Source: Hibiscus mutabilis
Taxonomy: Eukaryota > Streptophyta > Magnoliopsida > Malvales > Malvaceae
DNA: 64,000 bases
Assembly (NCBI GenBank): GCA_019671005.1
Contig: CM033715.1
Location: forward strand, 8,184,001 to 8,248,000
Direction of reading: 5' to 3'
Below the pieces are notes generated by a model. It did not search any database, was not told the DNA's origin, and saw nothing but the letters and a program-made list of their open reading frames with translations. The position numbers and the translations under genes are program-made. Every line of letters starts with the position of its first letter. The first letter of the stretch is position 1. Positions 1-11,655 of the stretch are shown here, piece by piece.

Positions 1-740
1 GCTTTAAGTAGGGGGTAGAGAATGCTTGCATCGAATTACCTTCTTTTGTTTATATGCCTAAAATTAAGTTGCCTTGGTTGAATTGTGGGAATCTCTTGTT
101 ATTAATCTTGATTATTGCTTTGTTTCTTTGAACACTATATGCGTTTATGATCTCATTCTTAGTTTTGTTCGTGCTTTTGAAGTTCTATAAAATTCCCTTT
201 TCTTTACGTTTTTCTTTCTTTTTATCCTTTAACCCACGTGATTTATTTTAAACACTCAAACCCCTTTTTATTTTACTCCTGCTGATCAATTACCCATTCC
301 CCACCCTTCTTCGATTTTCTTTTACTTTCACAAACAACCCACCATACCCCATACGCCGCTCATCCTCGTTGTTCACTGCCGGTCATTCTCGTTGTCGCTC
401 CGTTCAACGTTCTCGCTATCGCTCTATTCAATGTTCGCTGCTCGTCTAAATCACTCTCTCACTCCCGCTCCATCATCACCGCTTACTTGTCTTATCCAAT
501 GCCCATTGCTGAATTAGAAAAATTTGAGGTAGATAACAAGCTTAGTTTTATTACCCATTACTGATGTACTACCCTTTGGCTTGCAGGGAATTTTCACGTT
601 GCTACATCCTTCAACGACTTCTCTTCCGAATTGTCCCCATAAACATCATTTAATTTAAGCGAGGTCGCGGTCGTTGCCGTCATTAGACACGAGGAGTGTC
701 TCTGTTCCTTCTCCTATGCTTTCAATTTGCATATTGGGAC
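1..740. mobile_element. Partial copy of an LTR-retrotransposon non-coding module
   Basis: No coding region is seen. Positions 41-170 match 2205-2330 closely (both hold 'ttgtttatatgcctaaaatt' and then the same run), and the first 40 bases resemble 747-790 ('aagtgggggtagag'). Positions 485-530 also match 2147-2195. This makes it a third, rearranged copy of the repeat that fills 741-3540. A C-rich, TC-rich stretch at 290-500 has no match within the window. Confidence 0.5.
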
Positions 741-1954
741 AATATGTTTTAAGTGGGGGTAGAGATTTGCATCAAATTTTTCATCGTTTGTTTATATGTT
801 TTGATTTAAGTAGCATTAGTTGATATTTGAGATGCTATGTTGCCAATCCTAACTTTTTCTTTATTTTCATTGATTACCTTATGAGTCTATGATTTCGGTT
901 TTATCGGAATTAGTGTGCATAATAGTAAAATGGCATGATTAGTATTTTCTTAAAATCTTTAGCTTGATATTCCATGAGTTTGTTGGTTGATATGTTTCTT
1001 GACTCGATACACATTACACCTTATTGTGAGATTTGAGCCTAGATGAGCATATTTTTCTTTCTTGCTCATTTGTTTGATTGAGTGTGCCGAATTAATTTTG
1101 ATGTTCTAGAACTTGTAATTAAATGAATGTCAAGACTACACATTTAACTGTATGTTTTAAAATGATTAGGTCACTAAGGATTAACCCACTTCTCTACCCA
1201 AATTGCCTACCCATTTATATCCATTAGTGAACCAATTTTGTGCCTTTACCCTTTTTCTTTGTTTTTACCCCATTACTAAACCGAACCCTCTTTTATTTTT
1301 ACCCTCTTTTGATACCCTTGTCAAGACAAAGATTGATTTGTTCCATGAAAAAGTTCGAGAAGAAAAAGGAAGAGGCATTAAAAAAACATCAAAAAAATAG
1401 CAAGGAAAGGGAAGAAATAAAAAGTTAGTAGATTTCTTACGCTTCTTCAAAGTTGTTTATTTTATTGAATTTCGTGGCTTGAACTTCTTTTAGCATCTAT
1501 TGTCTTGACATTTAAACCCACTTTTCGGCCTTATCCCTACCCCAACCTAAGCCACATTACAATATTATTAAAGACCCTTTGATTAATACATCATGTTCAT
1601 TCTAAGTAGTGACGACTTGATTTTCGTACAAGCCTATGGTAATGTCTTTCTTAATCTTGGCTTTGAGCGTTTCCTTTACCCAAAATACATTGAGCGATAA
1701 TGAGTAAACTCTTGTGATCTATTGCATCTTGTTACGTTGAAATTAGTCGATAATTGGAATGTCTCGGCTTTTGCTTAAACTTGTTACTAGTTGAGCCTTT
1801 TTTCTTGATTGTCACCTTGTTTCCGATAATTAATGTGATCATTGATTCATTTGGCATTCCTTGACATATTGTGGGATGACAGATTGGTAACTTAAGATTT
1901 TTTATTTGACTAAGGCATGCTTGAGGACAAGCATTGAATAAGTGAGGGGGAATT
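741..1954 (+). mobile_element. 3' non-coding internal region of an LTR retrotransposon, copy 1
   Basis: This segment repeats at 2330-3373 with an offset of about 1418 bp, for example 'atgttctaga' at 1101 and 2518 and 'gtgaggggga' at 1942 and 3361. It ends in a purine-rich tract (agtgaggggga, 1941-1951) followed by TGATAAG. That is the layout of a polypurine tract next to the first bases of a 3' LTR, as in many plant Ty3/gypsy elements. No gag or pol sequence is visible. Assignment to Ty3/gypsy is inference from the PPT layout only. Confidence 0.5.
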
Positions 1955-2200
1955 TGATAAGTAGTTTGTTTGGATACTATTTTATCTTTAATTATGCCTT
2001 TAATGGTTACTTCATGGTTGGATGTTTTTGTGCATTTTCCATGCAGGACTTCAATTTTGGAAATTACACTTAAAAGGAAAAGTTCTATAGTTTTATTTTC
2101 TGGAATCAGAAAAATTCCCTTTAGATAAGACGACAGTGGGCCGCTTACCCGTCTTATCCAATGCCCATTGTCGAATCAGAAAAATTGGATAGCAAAATTT
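1955..2200 (+). mobile_element. LTR 5' part following the polypurine tract, copy 1
   Basis: Starts with TGATAAGTAG directly after the purine tract. About 150 bp match the copy starting at 3374 (shared 'aattatgcctttaatggtta' and 'acttaaaagg'), then the two diverge. The segment joins the next internal copy near 2200, so this LTR is incomplete or shared between two tandem copies. Confidence 0.45.
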
Positions 2201-2204
2201 CCCT

Positions 2205-3373
2205 TTTTCTTTTGTTTATATGCCTAAAATTAAGTTGCCTTGGTTGAACTGTTGGAATCTCTTGTTATAAATCTTGATTTTTGCTTTGTTTCTTTGAATA
2301 CTATATGAGTTTATGATCACATTTTTACTGGATTTAGGAAGCATGATAGTAAAATGGCAAGATTGGTGTTTTTCCGTTAAATTTTGCTTGATATTCCATG
2401 AGTTCATTGGTTGATATGTTTCTTGACTCAATGCACCTCCTTGTGAGATTTAAGCCTAAACGAGCATACTTTTTATTCTTGCTCATGTTCTTGATTGAGT
2501 GTGCTGGATTAATTTTGATGTTCTAGAACTTGTAATTAAATGTATGTCAAGACTACACGTTGAACTGGATGTTTTAAAATGATTGGGGCACTTAGGATTA
2601 ACCCACTTCTCTACACAAATTGCCTACCCATTTATATCCATTAGTGAACCAATTTTGCGCATTTACCCTTTTTCTTTATTTTTACCCCGTTACTAAACTG
2701 AACCCTCTTTTATTTTTACCCTCTTTTGATACCCTTGTCAAGACAAAGATCGATTTGTTACACGAAAAAGTTTAAAAAGAAAAAAAAAGAGGCATTAAAA
2801 AAACAGCAGAAAAATAGCAAGGAAAGGGAAGAAAGAAAAAGTTAGTTGATTTCTTACGTTTCTTCAAAGTTGTTTATTTTATTGAATTTCGTGGCTTGAA
2901 CTTCTTTTAGCATCTTTTTTCTTGACATTTAAACCCACTTTTCGGCCTTATCCTTACCCCAACCTAAGCCTCGTTACAACCTTATTAAAGACCCTTTGAT
3001 TAATATATCATGTTGATTCTAAGTAGTGGCGACTTGATTTTCATACAAGCCTATGGTAATGTCTTTCTTAATCTTGGCTTTGAGCGTTTCCTTTACCCAA
3101 AATACATTGAGTTGTAATGAGTGAACTCTTGTGAGGTATTGAATCTTGTTACGTTGATATTAGTGGATAATTGGAATATCTTGGCTTTTGCTTAAACTTG
3201 TTAGTAGTTGAGCCTATTTTATTGATTGTTACCTTGTTTCCAATAATTGATGTAATCATTGATTCATTTGGCATTCCTTGACATATTGTGGGATGAGGGA
3301 TTGGTAACTTAAGATTTCTTTTATTAGACTAAGGCGTGCTTGAGGATAAGCATTGAATAAGTGAGGGGGAATT
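2205..3373 (+). mobile_element. 3' non-coding internal region of an LTR retrotransposon, copy 2
   Basis: This is a direct repeat of 741-1954, at high similarity by eye with small substitutions and indels, ending in the same purine tract 'gtgaggggga' at 3361-3370. No open frame of useful length is present. Two tandem copies of the PPT end suggest unequal recombination or nested insertion of the same family. Confidence 0.5.
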
Positions 3374-3660
3374 TGATAAGTAGTTCAAATGATTACTTTT
3401 TTATCTTTAATTATGCCTTTAATGGTTACTTCATGGTGTTGATTTGGATGTTTTTGTGCGTTTTCTATGCATGACTTCAGTTCTGGAAATTACACTTAAA
3501 AGGCAAAGTTCTGCAGTTTTATTTTCTAGAATCAAGGCCGGACTAGTGGGCATGACTCTGGGCATAAAGTCTGACGTGGCATCTAGTCAGGCTTCTAGAA
3601 GATCCAGTCAGTAGCTTCTAAAAGGTCTAGTCAACAAGAATAGATAAGTAGGATCAGCTG
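3374..3660 (+). mobile_element. LTR 5' part, copy 2, running into unrelated sequence
   Basis: Begins TGATAAGTAG after the purine tract and matches 1955-2110 until about 3530 ('tttattttctagaatcaa'). From about 3536 the sequence ('ggccggactagtgggcatga') has no match in the window. It runs to about 3660, where copia integrase coding sequence starts abruptly. The junction is a truncation of the copia element. Confidence 0.45.
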
Positions 3661-3663
3661 CGT

Positions 3664-6351
3664 TTTAATGACCACTCTATGACAACTTGGACTTATTTGT
3701 TAAAAGAAAAATCTGAGGCTGAGTGTGTCTTTAAAACCTTCCATAACATGGTAGTAAATCAATTTCAGAGTACTATTAAGATTTTAAAAATAGATAATGG
3801 TAGTGAGTATTTCACAAAAACCTTAGGTTCTTATTTCCAAGAGAAGGGCATTCTTCATATTACTTCATGTGTAAATAATCCTCAACGGAATGGGGTGGTT
3901 GAGAGAAAGAATAGACATCTCTTAGAGGTCACTAGGTCTTTAATGTTTTCTACTAGTGTACCTAAACATTTTGGGGGAGAAGCTTTACTCACTGCTACAT
4001 ATTTGATCAATCGAATGCCTAGTAAAACTCTGAAATTTAAAGTTCCAAGAGATATCTTTCTAACTGCCTTTCCACATTTCAAACCTCTATCATCTACTTT
4101 ACCCTTTCGTGTTTTGGTGTGTACTTCTTTTGTTCATGTACATACTCAGTCTCGAGGTAAGATGAATTCTAGATCTATTGAGTGTGTTTTCCTAGGTTAT
4201 TCCTCAAGTCAGAAGGGCTACAAATGCTACTCACCATCCACGAAAAAACTCTATACATCAATGGATGTCACATTTTTAAAAAAAAAAACCTTACTTTCCT
4301 GTTTCTAAAATTTAGGGGAGACTTTACAGGAATTTCAGCCATTGGAGTATAACCAGACCTTGATTCCTTTGCCTCCACAACCTATCCCTACTGAAACTCA
4401 ACCTCAATAGATTACACATTCTCCAAATCCAGTGGATATACATTCACCTAGTCCCAAAACTCCCAACAATTCCACTACTCATGTTCAAACACCTACATCC
4501 TTGCCTAAAACACCACAAAAAACCTTAACTCCACAGCTTTAAGATAAACAACTTAGGGTTCATAAAAGGAGAAAGAGACCACTTCCAAAAAACATTGCTC
4601 AACCTAGCATTTGTCGAGAATTGGAATTGGATTCTGCAGCCTCAAAAGGTAATATTGTTTCTCTAAGTGTTGCTCCCATTATTGACACTACAGACCTTCC
4701 TATTGCCCAAAGGAAAGGTGTTAGAAAATGCACATCTCATCCCATTTAGAGGTTTATTGCCTATAGAAAATTAATGTCTGATTTTAAAGCATTTACAGCT
4801 AAGGTGGACAGTATCATTATTCCAAAAACTATTGATGAAGCACTAAAGGATCCTATGTGGAGAAAGGCAGTTAAGGAAGAAATCAAAGCTCTTCAACTCA
4901 ATAAGACATGGAACTTGACTGAGTTACCGAAAGGGAAGAAGACAGTTGGCTGTAAGTGGGTGTTTATGGTTAAGTTCAATTCAGATGGCAGTGTGGAGAG
5001 GTTTAAAGCTCGGTTAATAGCAAAAGGGTACACACAATCCTATGGAATCGATTATCAAGAAACCTTTGCACCTGTGGTAAAGCTAAACACCATTCGAGTA
5101 CTTCTATCCGTAGCTGCAAATGAGGACTGGAAGCTGCATAAGTTGGACATCAAGAATGCATTCTTAAATGGGACTCAGGAGGTGTACATGGAAATTCCTC
5201 CAGGAGTCGACAATTTAACTGGGTAGGAAGTATGTAAGTTGAATAAGCCTCTTTATGGCTTAAAACAGTCCCCAAGAGCCTGGTTTGACAGGTTTGCTAA
5301 GGCTGTCATGAAGTCTGGCTATAAACAATGCCAAACAGACCATACTCTCTTTGTAAAAATCACAGCAGGTAAAAGGAAGACTTTATTGATAGTTTATGTC
5401 GATGACATAATAATTACAAGGGACAACAGTGAGGAGATTGAAAATCTGAAGAGATTACTGGCAAGGGAATTTGAGACCAACGATTTGGGGAGCTTAAGAT
5501 ACTTTTTAGGAATGTAGGTTGCGAGATCAAAGGAAGGCATTCTCATCAATCAAAGGAAGTACATACTGGATTTGTTGTCCGAAACTGGAATGCTTGGTTG
5601 CAAACTAGCAAACACTCTTATGGAATCAAATTTGAAGCTGAGGAAAGACAACATGGGAGGACCTGTTAATCGAGAATCCTATCAAAGACTGGTTGGTAAA
5701 TTAATTGGCATGTCCTTAACTCGACCAGACATAGCTTACTCAGTCAGTATAGTTAGCCAGTACATGAGTGACCCTAGAGAAGAGCACATGGATGCAGTAA
5801 ATAGAATTCTGAGGTACCTTAAATTTACTCCTGGTTAGGGTTTATTTTTCAGCAAAAATAAAGACAGATTTGTTAAAATTTACACTGATGTTAGTTGGGC
5901 GAGTGAATTAACAGACAGAAAATCCACCAGTGGGTATTGCTTATATGTTTGGGGCAATCTAGTTACTTGGAGAAGTAAAAAATTGTCTGTAGTGTCTTGG
6001 AGCAGTGCTGAATCAGAATATAGAGCAATGGCACATGGTATTTGTGAAGGAATGTGGATAAAAATACTTCTTTTAGAACTGGAAATAGATGATAGTCAAA
6101 GCTTTGAGTTGCTTAGTGACAGTCAACCAGCAATTAGCATTGCCAAAAATCCAGTTCAACATGATCGAACCAAGCATGTTGAAATCGACATACATTTTAT
6201 ATCAGAGAAGGTTAATAATGGAGTGGTGAAACTTCAGTTCATTTCAACCAGAGATCAACTCGCAGATGTTCTCACCAAGGCATTGCCTCGAGTAAATTTT
6301 GATGAGATAACATCCAAGCTGGGAGTTCATAACATTTACTCACCAGCTTGA
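3664..6351 (+). pseudogene. Ty1/copia retrotransposon pol (integrase, RT, RNase H), decayed
   Basis: Reads as one degraded copia polyprotein in a largely constant frame. The integrase core is at 3664-4308 (DNGSEY; 'VNNPQRNGVVERKNRHLLEV', which carries the catalytic Glu). A proline-rich linker follows. Reverse transcriptase is at about 4774-5517 (GCKWVF, RLIAKGYTQ, YGLKQSPRAWFDRF, YVDD catalytic box). RNase H is at about 5850-6351 (SSAESEYRAMA, 'TKHVEIDIHFI', ADVLTKALP). In-frame stops occur at 4306, 4747, 5224, 5515 and 5836, among others, so it cannot encode a working enzyme. Gag, protease, 5' LTR and the start of integrase are missing because the element is cut at about 3660. The integrase-RT-RNase H order is diagnostic of Ty1/copia. 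Confidence 0.93.
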
Positions 6352-6358
6352 GGGGACT

Positions 6359-6617
6359 GTAAGTTAGGATTGTGTAAATATTAAGAGATAATTATAGAGA
6401 TAATTACAAATGATATCCTAAAAGCTAGCTGAGATATTGTATAGATATAACGTGACTCTATCCTATTATTTGATAAGGATTAACTTCTTAGGAGTAGTTT
6501 ACTTTAAGTTAAACTCTTGTACTCTGAGTTATTAATACTCCTTGTAACGTGATTCAAATAGAGAATAATAGTATAAATAATATAGAGTATTCTTCTCTGA
6601 AATACCTATTATTCACA
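6359..6617 (+). mobile_element. 3' LTR of the copia element
   Basis: Directly after the pol stop a purine tract (TTGAGGGGAC) leads into TGTAAGTTAG. The LTR then runs about 259 bp to ...TTCACA, giving TG...CA ends. The next bases (gtttcaacaacggcgatgaa) match the interior of the DUF241 gene at 19902-20759, so the LTR end is fixed by that junction. A 5-bp target duplication (gtttc) would be expected on the other side, but the 5' end of the element is missing. Confidence 0.8.
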
Positions 6618-7001
6618 GTTTCAACAACGGCGATGAAAATGGAGCTATGATTAGTATCTTAAGAGAAGTGGAAGAGGTTACAATGAGAGTGCTGGAGTCT
6701 TTTTTTGTCCTTTATCTCAGGACTAGAAGCAGAATCAAAGTTGAGCAGATGGTCACTGGTTTCCAAGTTAATACACCATAAAAGAGTAGGATCCGAAGAA
6801 GATCGAAAATCCAATGAATTCGCAAACACTGATGCTATATTGCGCTCCCTCATCAAATCTGACAATATCAAGCACATCGAGTACATGCAAAATCAGCTCC
6901 AAAATTCAGAATTGTGCATTCAAGATCTTGACGGACTTGAAAGCCGCTTTAAGCGTTTGATCAAATCTAGAGTCACCGTGCTCAACATCCTGAACTGTTA
7001 A
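6618..7001 (+). pseudogene. DUF241 gene, subfamily B, 3' half only (broken by copia)
   Basis: Matches residues from about 160 to the C-terminus of the intact subfamily B gene at 19902-20759, including WSLVSKLIHHKRVGSEEDRK and the end RVTVLNILNC. The first half is absent: the copia 3' LTR abuts it at 6617. One extra T in a T-run at about 6697-6703, relative to the intact copy, shifts the frame, so the open frame only resumes with FISGLEAESK at about 6708. It lacks a promoter, the start codon and the N-terminal domain. Function of the family is unknown. Confidence 0.9.
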
Positions 7002-7488
7002 TCTTGAGATACCAATTGTACATATATGAAATCTACATGTATACAGTTACTAATAAAAAAGTTATATGATCTAATGTTTCCCCACTGATTTCTTCTCTTT
7101 TCTTAGTTTTGAGTTAAATTTTAATCATCTTTATAGAATGGTTTGGTGCTTATTTTTCAAAAGTTCTAATACAACTAAAGCCAAAATTTTGATTCTAAAC
7201 CATCGGATCATGTCCTGGTTTTGCAAGCTGAATGACAGTGTCTTCATCGGAGTCTCTGCACAAGTGCAAATATTTATTTGTTCCGGTCGTCTTATTTGTC
7301 ACCTCACCGGATCCTGTCGACCTCTTGTTTAGTAATAATGAATAGAACATGTTCCTGCACAAGTGCAAATATTTATTTGTTCCACTCGTCTTATTTGTAA
7401 TATACAATTTGAACAGCTAACTTGTGCATGGCCAAATTGGATAATATTAACTTAACTGGACAGTATTGAACTGAAGAGCTGGTTAAGG
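7002..7488. other. DUF241 3' flank, inverted copy of 19450-19900
   Basis: No gene. The sequence is the reverse complement, with changes, of the 3' flank of the subfamily B gene on the other side of the cluster (for example around 7140-7225 versus 19670-19770). A short internal repeat, 'tgcacaagtgcaaatattta', occurs at about 7257 and 7354. Confidence 0.7.
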
Positions 7489-7615
7489 GGAGACAATGCA
7501 TAAACAATGATGACAGTGTTTTAGACCCAGATCCAAATTGAGTCAAAAACAAAAGGCTGATTAAAGAAGTATTTGAGATTCCTTTGTCTCTATGAATAGA
7601 TATATATATTTGAGT
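7489..7615 (+). promoter_or_regulatory. Relic promoter of the subfamily D pseudogene
   Basis: Shows the shared cluster promoter design: AGGGGAGACAATG at about 7486-7498, then GAGATTCCTTTGTCTC at about 7575-7590, then a TATATATAT run at 7600-7608. The GAGACA and TGTCTC cores are on opposite strands, about 90 bp apart. A promoter kept in front of a ruined reading frame supports the reading that a gene once stood here. Confidence 0.55.
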
Positions 7616-7679
7616 TGATGATGCCTACTACTGCATAGAAAATAGTTAGAAATATTCAACCATTAAGCTATTTCCTCAA

Positions 7680-8143
7680 GCTTTTCATCACACTCGTTCT
7701 AATGGCTATTCCTTTCCATCTACACCACACCCACTTGTTTCACAGATTGAAGAACATTGGAACAGATTAAGGGTTTCTATTACAGCATCTACCTCTTCGT
7801 CAATTAGCCGTAAACTAAATGGCATTCAGGATTTGTACATGTCGTTAAGTTGCTCCGGTTGCCCTTTTCCTTAGGTTCTCGGACCTGTGTGGTACTGCTA
7901 AGGATATAGTGCTGCAAACAAAAGGAAAGTACACAAGAAATTCAACCGGTTTTGCGAAGAAGATGAAGGTGAAATCGAGCTTGTCCGTAAGGTGAAGTCG
8001 ATGGTTAGCTTGCTAAGGGATGCTGAAGCAGTCACTTCTTCCATATTTGAGTACTTATTGACCCTGAATATCTCTGGACCAAAGAGACAATCCAAGTCTG
8101 GCAGCTGGTCGTTAGTGACAAAGAAAATCTGATTAAGCTCCAT
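7680..8143 (+). pseudogene. DUF241 relic, divergent subfamily D
   Basis: Translation in shifting frames gives recognisable DUF241 pieces in the correct order: 'HTRSNGYSFPSTPHPLVSQI' (compare HARSNSLPSRxHPxxSQI), SRKLNGIQDLY, then a jump to a degraded Leu-Asp/Cys region, then 'SKSGSWSLVTKK' (compare SKxxxWSLVSK). The central LRRRRG region and C-terminal third are lost, and several frameshifts and a stop (about 7872) separate the pieces. It is clearly more diverged than the A, B and C copies. No intact relative of it is present in the window. Confidence 0.75.
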
Positions 8144-8719
8144 TCATTTCTAAACATAAAGATACCAAGAAAATCTGATTGGATTTCAAACTAACCAGAT
8201 AAGGACATAGTTGACTTAGTTAAAACTAAAAGAAAAAGAGAAATAAGTCTTCAGAATGAAATCTTGAATAGACTCAGAGATACCCGAATTATCTTCTTCG
8301 ATCTCAAAATTCCTATTCTCTCAATCCAGAACAAATTATTACACACTAATAAGTCTTCAGCTCATACACGAGTTGTATTATAGAAAATTGTTTTAGCTGT
8401 ATGCCAGTTAGGGGACAACTGATTCTTCAAAAAATGTGGTATTTCTTACCATCATTAAAAAAAATACAATTTGCAGCCAACACATGCTTTCCAACTAAAA
8501 TTATAGTATACAGGTTAAGTATGCAGATCTTGCCTCCCTTTTGGCGAAAAAAATTGGAAGTAACGCGATAAACTGCTGACAAGTTGAAAGCAATGATTCA
8601 TTATTAGAAGGGAAGAATAAAAAAGGAAGAAAGATTAAAAAAAGGTATAAAATGGCCATTGTCTGTGTACTGTCTTAGAACCATCGTGTGTATTAGTATT
8701 GTGTTATTTAAGATATTAT

Positions 8720-8850
8720 GGTGGAGAGGAGACAACACAATGAACATTTTCGCGGTATTCGTATAGATCCAAATCAAGTCCATGTAAGTCGTATTTGATT
8801 TAAATATGATGAGATTCCTCATGTCTCCCCTCAACCTCTAATATATATTC
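8720..8850 (+). promoter_or_regulatory. Promoter of the subfamily A pseudogene at 8938
   Basis: GAGAGGAGACAACAC at about 8724-8738, then GATTCCTCATGTCTCCCCTC at 8812-8831, then a TATA-like run (taatatatatt) at 8839-8849. This is about 90 bp upstream of the ATG at 8938. The same three-part order is found at the other DUF241 genes. Confidence 0.55.
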
Positions 8851-8937
8851 AGCAGATGATAATGGGAAGACAACAAATAGCTAGACTGAGTTGAAACACA
8901 CAATTTCAAGGCCTTCTTTCTTCTCTAAAACAAAAAA

Positions 8938-9832
8938 ATGGATGCCAGTCCTTTGAATGTCCAGCCTTCTTTCCATGCTCGCTCAAACAGCTTGCCTTCG
9001 AGGCAACACCCCATCGCTTCACAAATCAATGAAAACCTGAACCGATTGAGGACATCTCAATCTGCCTCTACATCCTCATCAATAGGATATAAACTGAATT
9101 GTCTTCAGGATTTGTATGACTGTTGATATGTTTCTTCAGTTGCCCCTCACTCAACAAGATCTATCTCAAGAGCAGCAAAGGAAAATAGTTGAACAACTTT
9201 TGGATGGATCTCTCGTGCATCTAGATGTATGTGGAACCGCTAAAGATGCCTTGCAGCAAACAAAGGAATGCACACAAGAATTCCAATCGATTTTACGCCG
9301 AAGACGAGGAGTAGAAGGCCTTGCAAATGAGGTTAGGAAATACTTAACCTCTAGGAAGGCAGCGAGAAAGGCAATCTGCAAGGCCTTAAAGAACTTGAAG
9401 CATATGGAGAATAAACTTGCCTCCTCTTCTTTCAGCAAAGACGATGAGACCGGAGCCGTGATTAGCACCTTAAAACAAGTTGAAGCAGTAACCATCAGCG
9501 TGCTGGAATCCTTGTTGTCCTTTATTTCTGGGACAGAGGCTGAATCGAAAACAAGCCGGTGGTCACTAGTTTCGAAGTTAATGCACCAGAAAAGAGTAAT
9601 GTGTGAGGAAGAAGAACAAAAAACAAACGAAATTGCGAATGCTGAAGCTGCATTGCGTTCCTTTATTAAATCTGGAAACATGAAGAATGTTGAGAATGTG
9701 CAAAATGAGCTCCAAAACTCAGAGGTGTGCATCCAAGATCTAGAGGAAGGTCTTGAAAGCTTCTACAGGCGTTTGATCAAAGCTAGAGTCACTGTTTCAA
9801 CATCCTCAACTGTTGAAATTTTGGCATTGTAA
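8938..9832 (+). pseudogene. DUF241 gene, subfamily A, frameshifted
   Basis: Starts at ATG 8938 (MDASPLNVQPSFHARSNSLP) and follows the 293-residue gene at 11656-12537 almost residue for residue. A 2-bp deletion at about 9117-9122 ('gactgttgat' against 'gactatgttgat') stops the first frame after 62 residues; the rest continues in another frame from about 9116. A second 1-bp loss near 9800 replaces the usual RVTVLNILNC end by an unrelated tail. The LRRRRG and WSLVSKLMHQKRV motifs are still present. The upstream in-frame codon used by no copy is TTG, which supports the second Met of the family as the true start. Confidence 0.88.
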
Positions 9833-11129
9833 TTGTTCATAAAAGTATAATTTACATGTATACAATTGTTAACCAATAAATTATACAGTCTTCTTGCCAC
9901 AAAATTTGATCTCTTCTCTTAAGTTTCCAGAACGGTTACAGTGCAACTTAAGTAAAAAAAAAACATGATTCTAGCATTCTCACAGTAACTAACGCCACAT
10001 AGTTTACAGTTAGTTTTACCAAATGTTACCCATATGAAGTTACATACAAGTTGACTTATAGAGCGAACATGTTGGGAGACATATATTAAAGTTAGTGATT
10101 CATAGCACAAACTTGTTCTATTAAAGTTAGTTTAAAAATTAATTCGATGATTATATATGTGAAATTAAAAAAACAAATTTAGAAAACAATTCTTTTAGTT
10201 CTAACAATTTGATTATTTTGCACAATCACATGGTAGTTACAAATCTCACACGCTTTATGCAAATAAAGAATGCTTATATTGTAGTCTGTCAAAGTTTCAA
10301 TCACAAGAGTTTCTTCGGTTCTGTTATGGAAAAAGGGAGTCGGTCGTTTAATAATTGATTAACAACATACTTGCCTATTAAAAACTGTGATCAAGGAACA
10401 TGGCTCATTATCGAGTATAGACTTGTTCCTGGAATCAAGATATAATAGGAGATTGCAAATTAAAAGAATCATGTTATGAGTTGTAGAGCTGTTGGGAGGG
10501 AGACAATGCTAAACCATAAGAGTATACTCGATAATGAGGGATGCACGAGTGGTTTAAACATTGCTTCCGCAGACAGTGGCTAGTTTTATTATGTATATAG
10601 CCTCAACTATTTGGAGACAAGGGGCATGCATCTGAAACAATTTTAAGTAATTATTAGTTAATCATGTTCATTAGAATGCACATGGACAGGTGTATGAAAT
10701 TAAAAATGTTGAATTTATCAAGTTTTTGAATAATGTCCGGAATTTCTTGTCATGCAAGACGTAGGCAAGATCTGCAAGCTCAACTTCAACACATCTTGCC
10801 AACTTATAGAAGAAAAATGGCCGGAGTTTGACGATCAATGCAGGATTACTAAGCTGTAGCCTGTAAGCATAACTCAGAGACATCAGCACTCCAACTCACT
10901 ATTCATGTATGTTAAAATATAAATCCCATGTGTTTCTTTGCGCACGTTTGAGACATTACCAACCAAGTTGCAAGTATAATGTTCACAATTTGACATTGTT
11001 TCATCTACATAACAAAAGACAATAATTAATCAACTGCCTGTGTGTTTAAGAAAATAGATTATTCATTCCCACTTGTAATGACATTTGAATGTGCAGATAC
11101 AAAATAATTCGTGTAATAATGGCTGGCCA
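9833..11129. other. Intergenic: 3' flank and spacer of the inverted repeat
   Basis: No coding region. 9833-10405 is the inner end of the left inverted arm. From about 10405 to 11130 is the loop, of which 10500-10740 recurs as a direct repeat at about 15290-15500 ('gatgcacgagtggtttaaa', 'acagtggctagttttatt'). The convergent genes on both sides probably end here; no conserved terminator signal could be singled out. Confidence 0.6.
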
Positions 11130-11655
11130 TGTTCCCTGATCACAGGTTTTAATAGGCAAGTAAGCTGTTAATCAATTATTAATCAATCAACGGACGAATG
11201 GTTTTAAACAGCAAAAACAAGATCCACTTTCGTATCCTTTGCTCCCTTTTTCCATAGCAGAACCGAAGAAACTCTTGTGATTGACATTTTGACAGACTAT
11301 AATATACGCATTCTTTATTTGCTTAAAGCGTGTGAGATTTGTAACTACCATGTGATTGTGCAAAATAATCAAATTGTGAAATATCTCCCATGATACCAAC
11401 ATGTTTGCTCTATAAGTCAACTTGTATGTAACTTAAGATGGGTAACATTTGGTAGAACTAACTGTAAAGTATGTGGCGTTAGTTACTGTGAGAATGCTAG
11501 AAGTATGTTCTTTTTTTAACTTAAGTTGCATTGCAATCATTCTGGAAACTTAAGAGAAGAGATCAAATTTTGTGGAAAGAAGATTGTATAATTTTTTGGT
11601 TAACAATTGCATACATGTAAATTATACTTTTCTGAACAATTACAATGCCAAAATT

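Larger units (their letters stand above)
8160..10405 (+). repeat. Left arm of ~2.2 kb inverted repeat
   Basis: The reverse complement of 11130-13350 follows this segment closely. Matches include 'cagccaacacatgctttcc' near 8476 against 12983, the whole subfamily A gene, the 3' flank, and 'cttgcctattaaaaactgtg' near 10371 against about 11150. The arms are separated by about 725 bp. Each arm carries promoter, gene and 3' flank of one subfamily A gene, so the two genes point at each other. Confidence 0.85.

Noticed and set aside
1203..1450. Short frames on both strands near 1.2-1.45 kb
   Set aside because: They lie in repeated LTR-element non-coding sequence and the repeat at 2620-2860 does not keep the frames.
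9166..9732. 188-codon open frame on the minus strand
   Set aside because: It is antisense to the subfamily A DUF241 coding region; similar antisense frames occur opposite every copy and have no motif.
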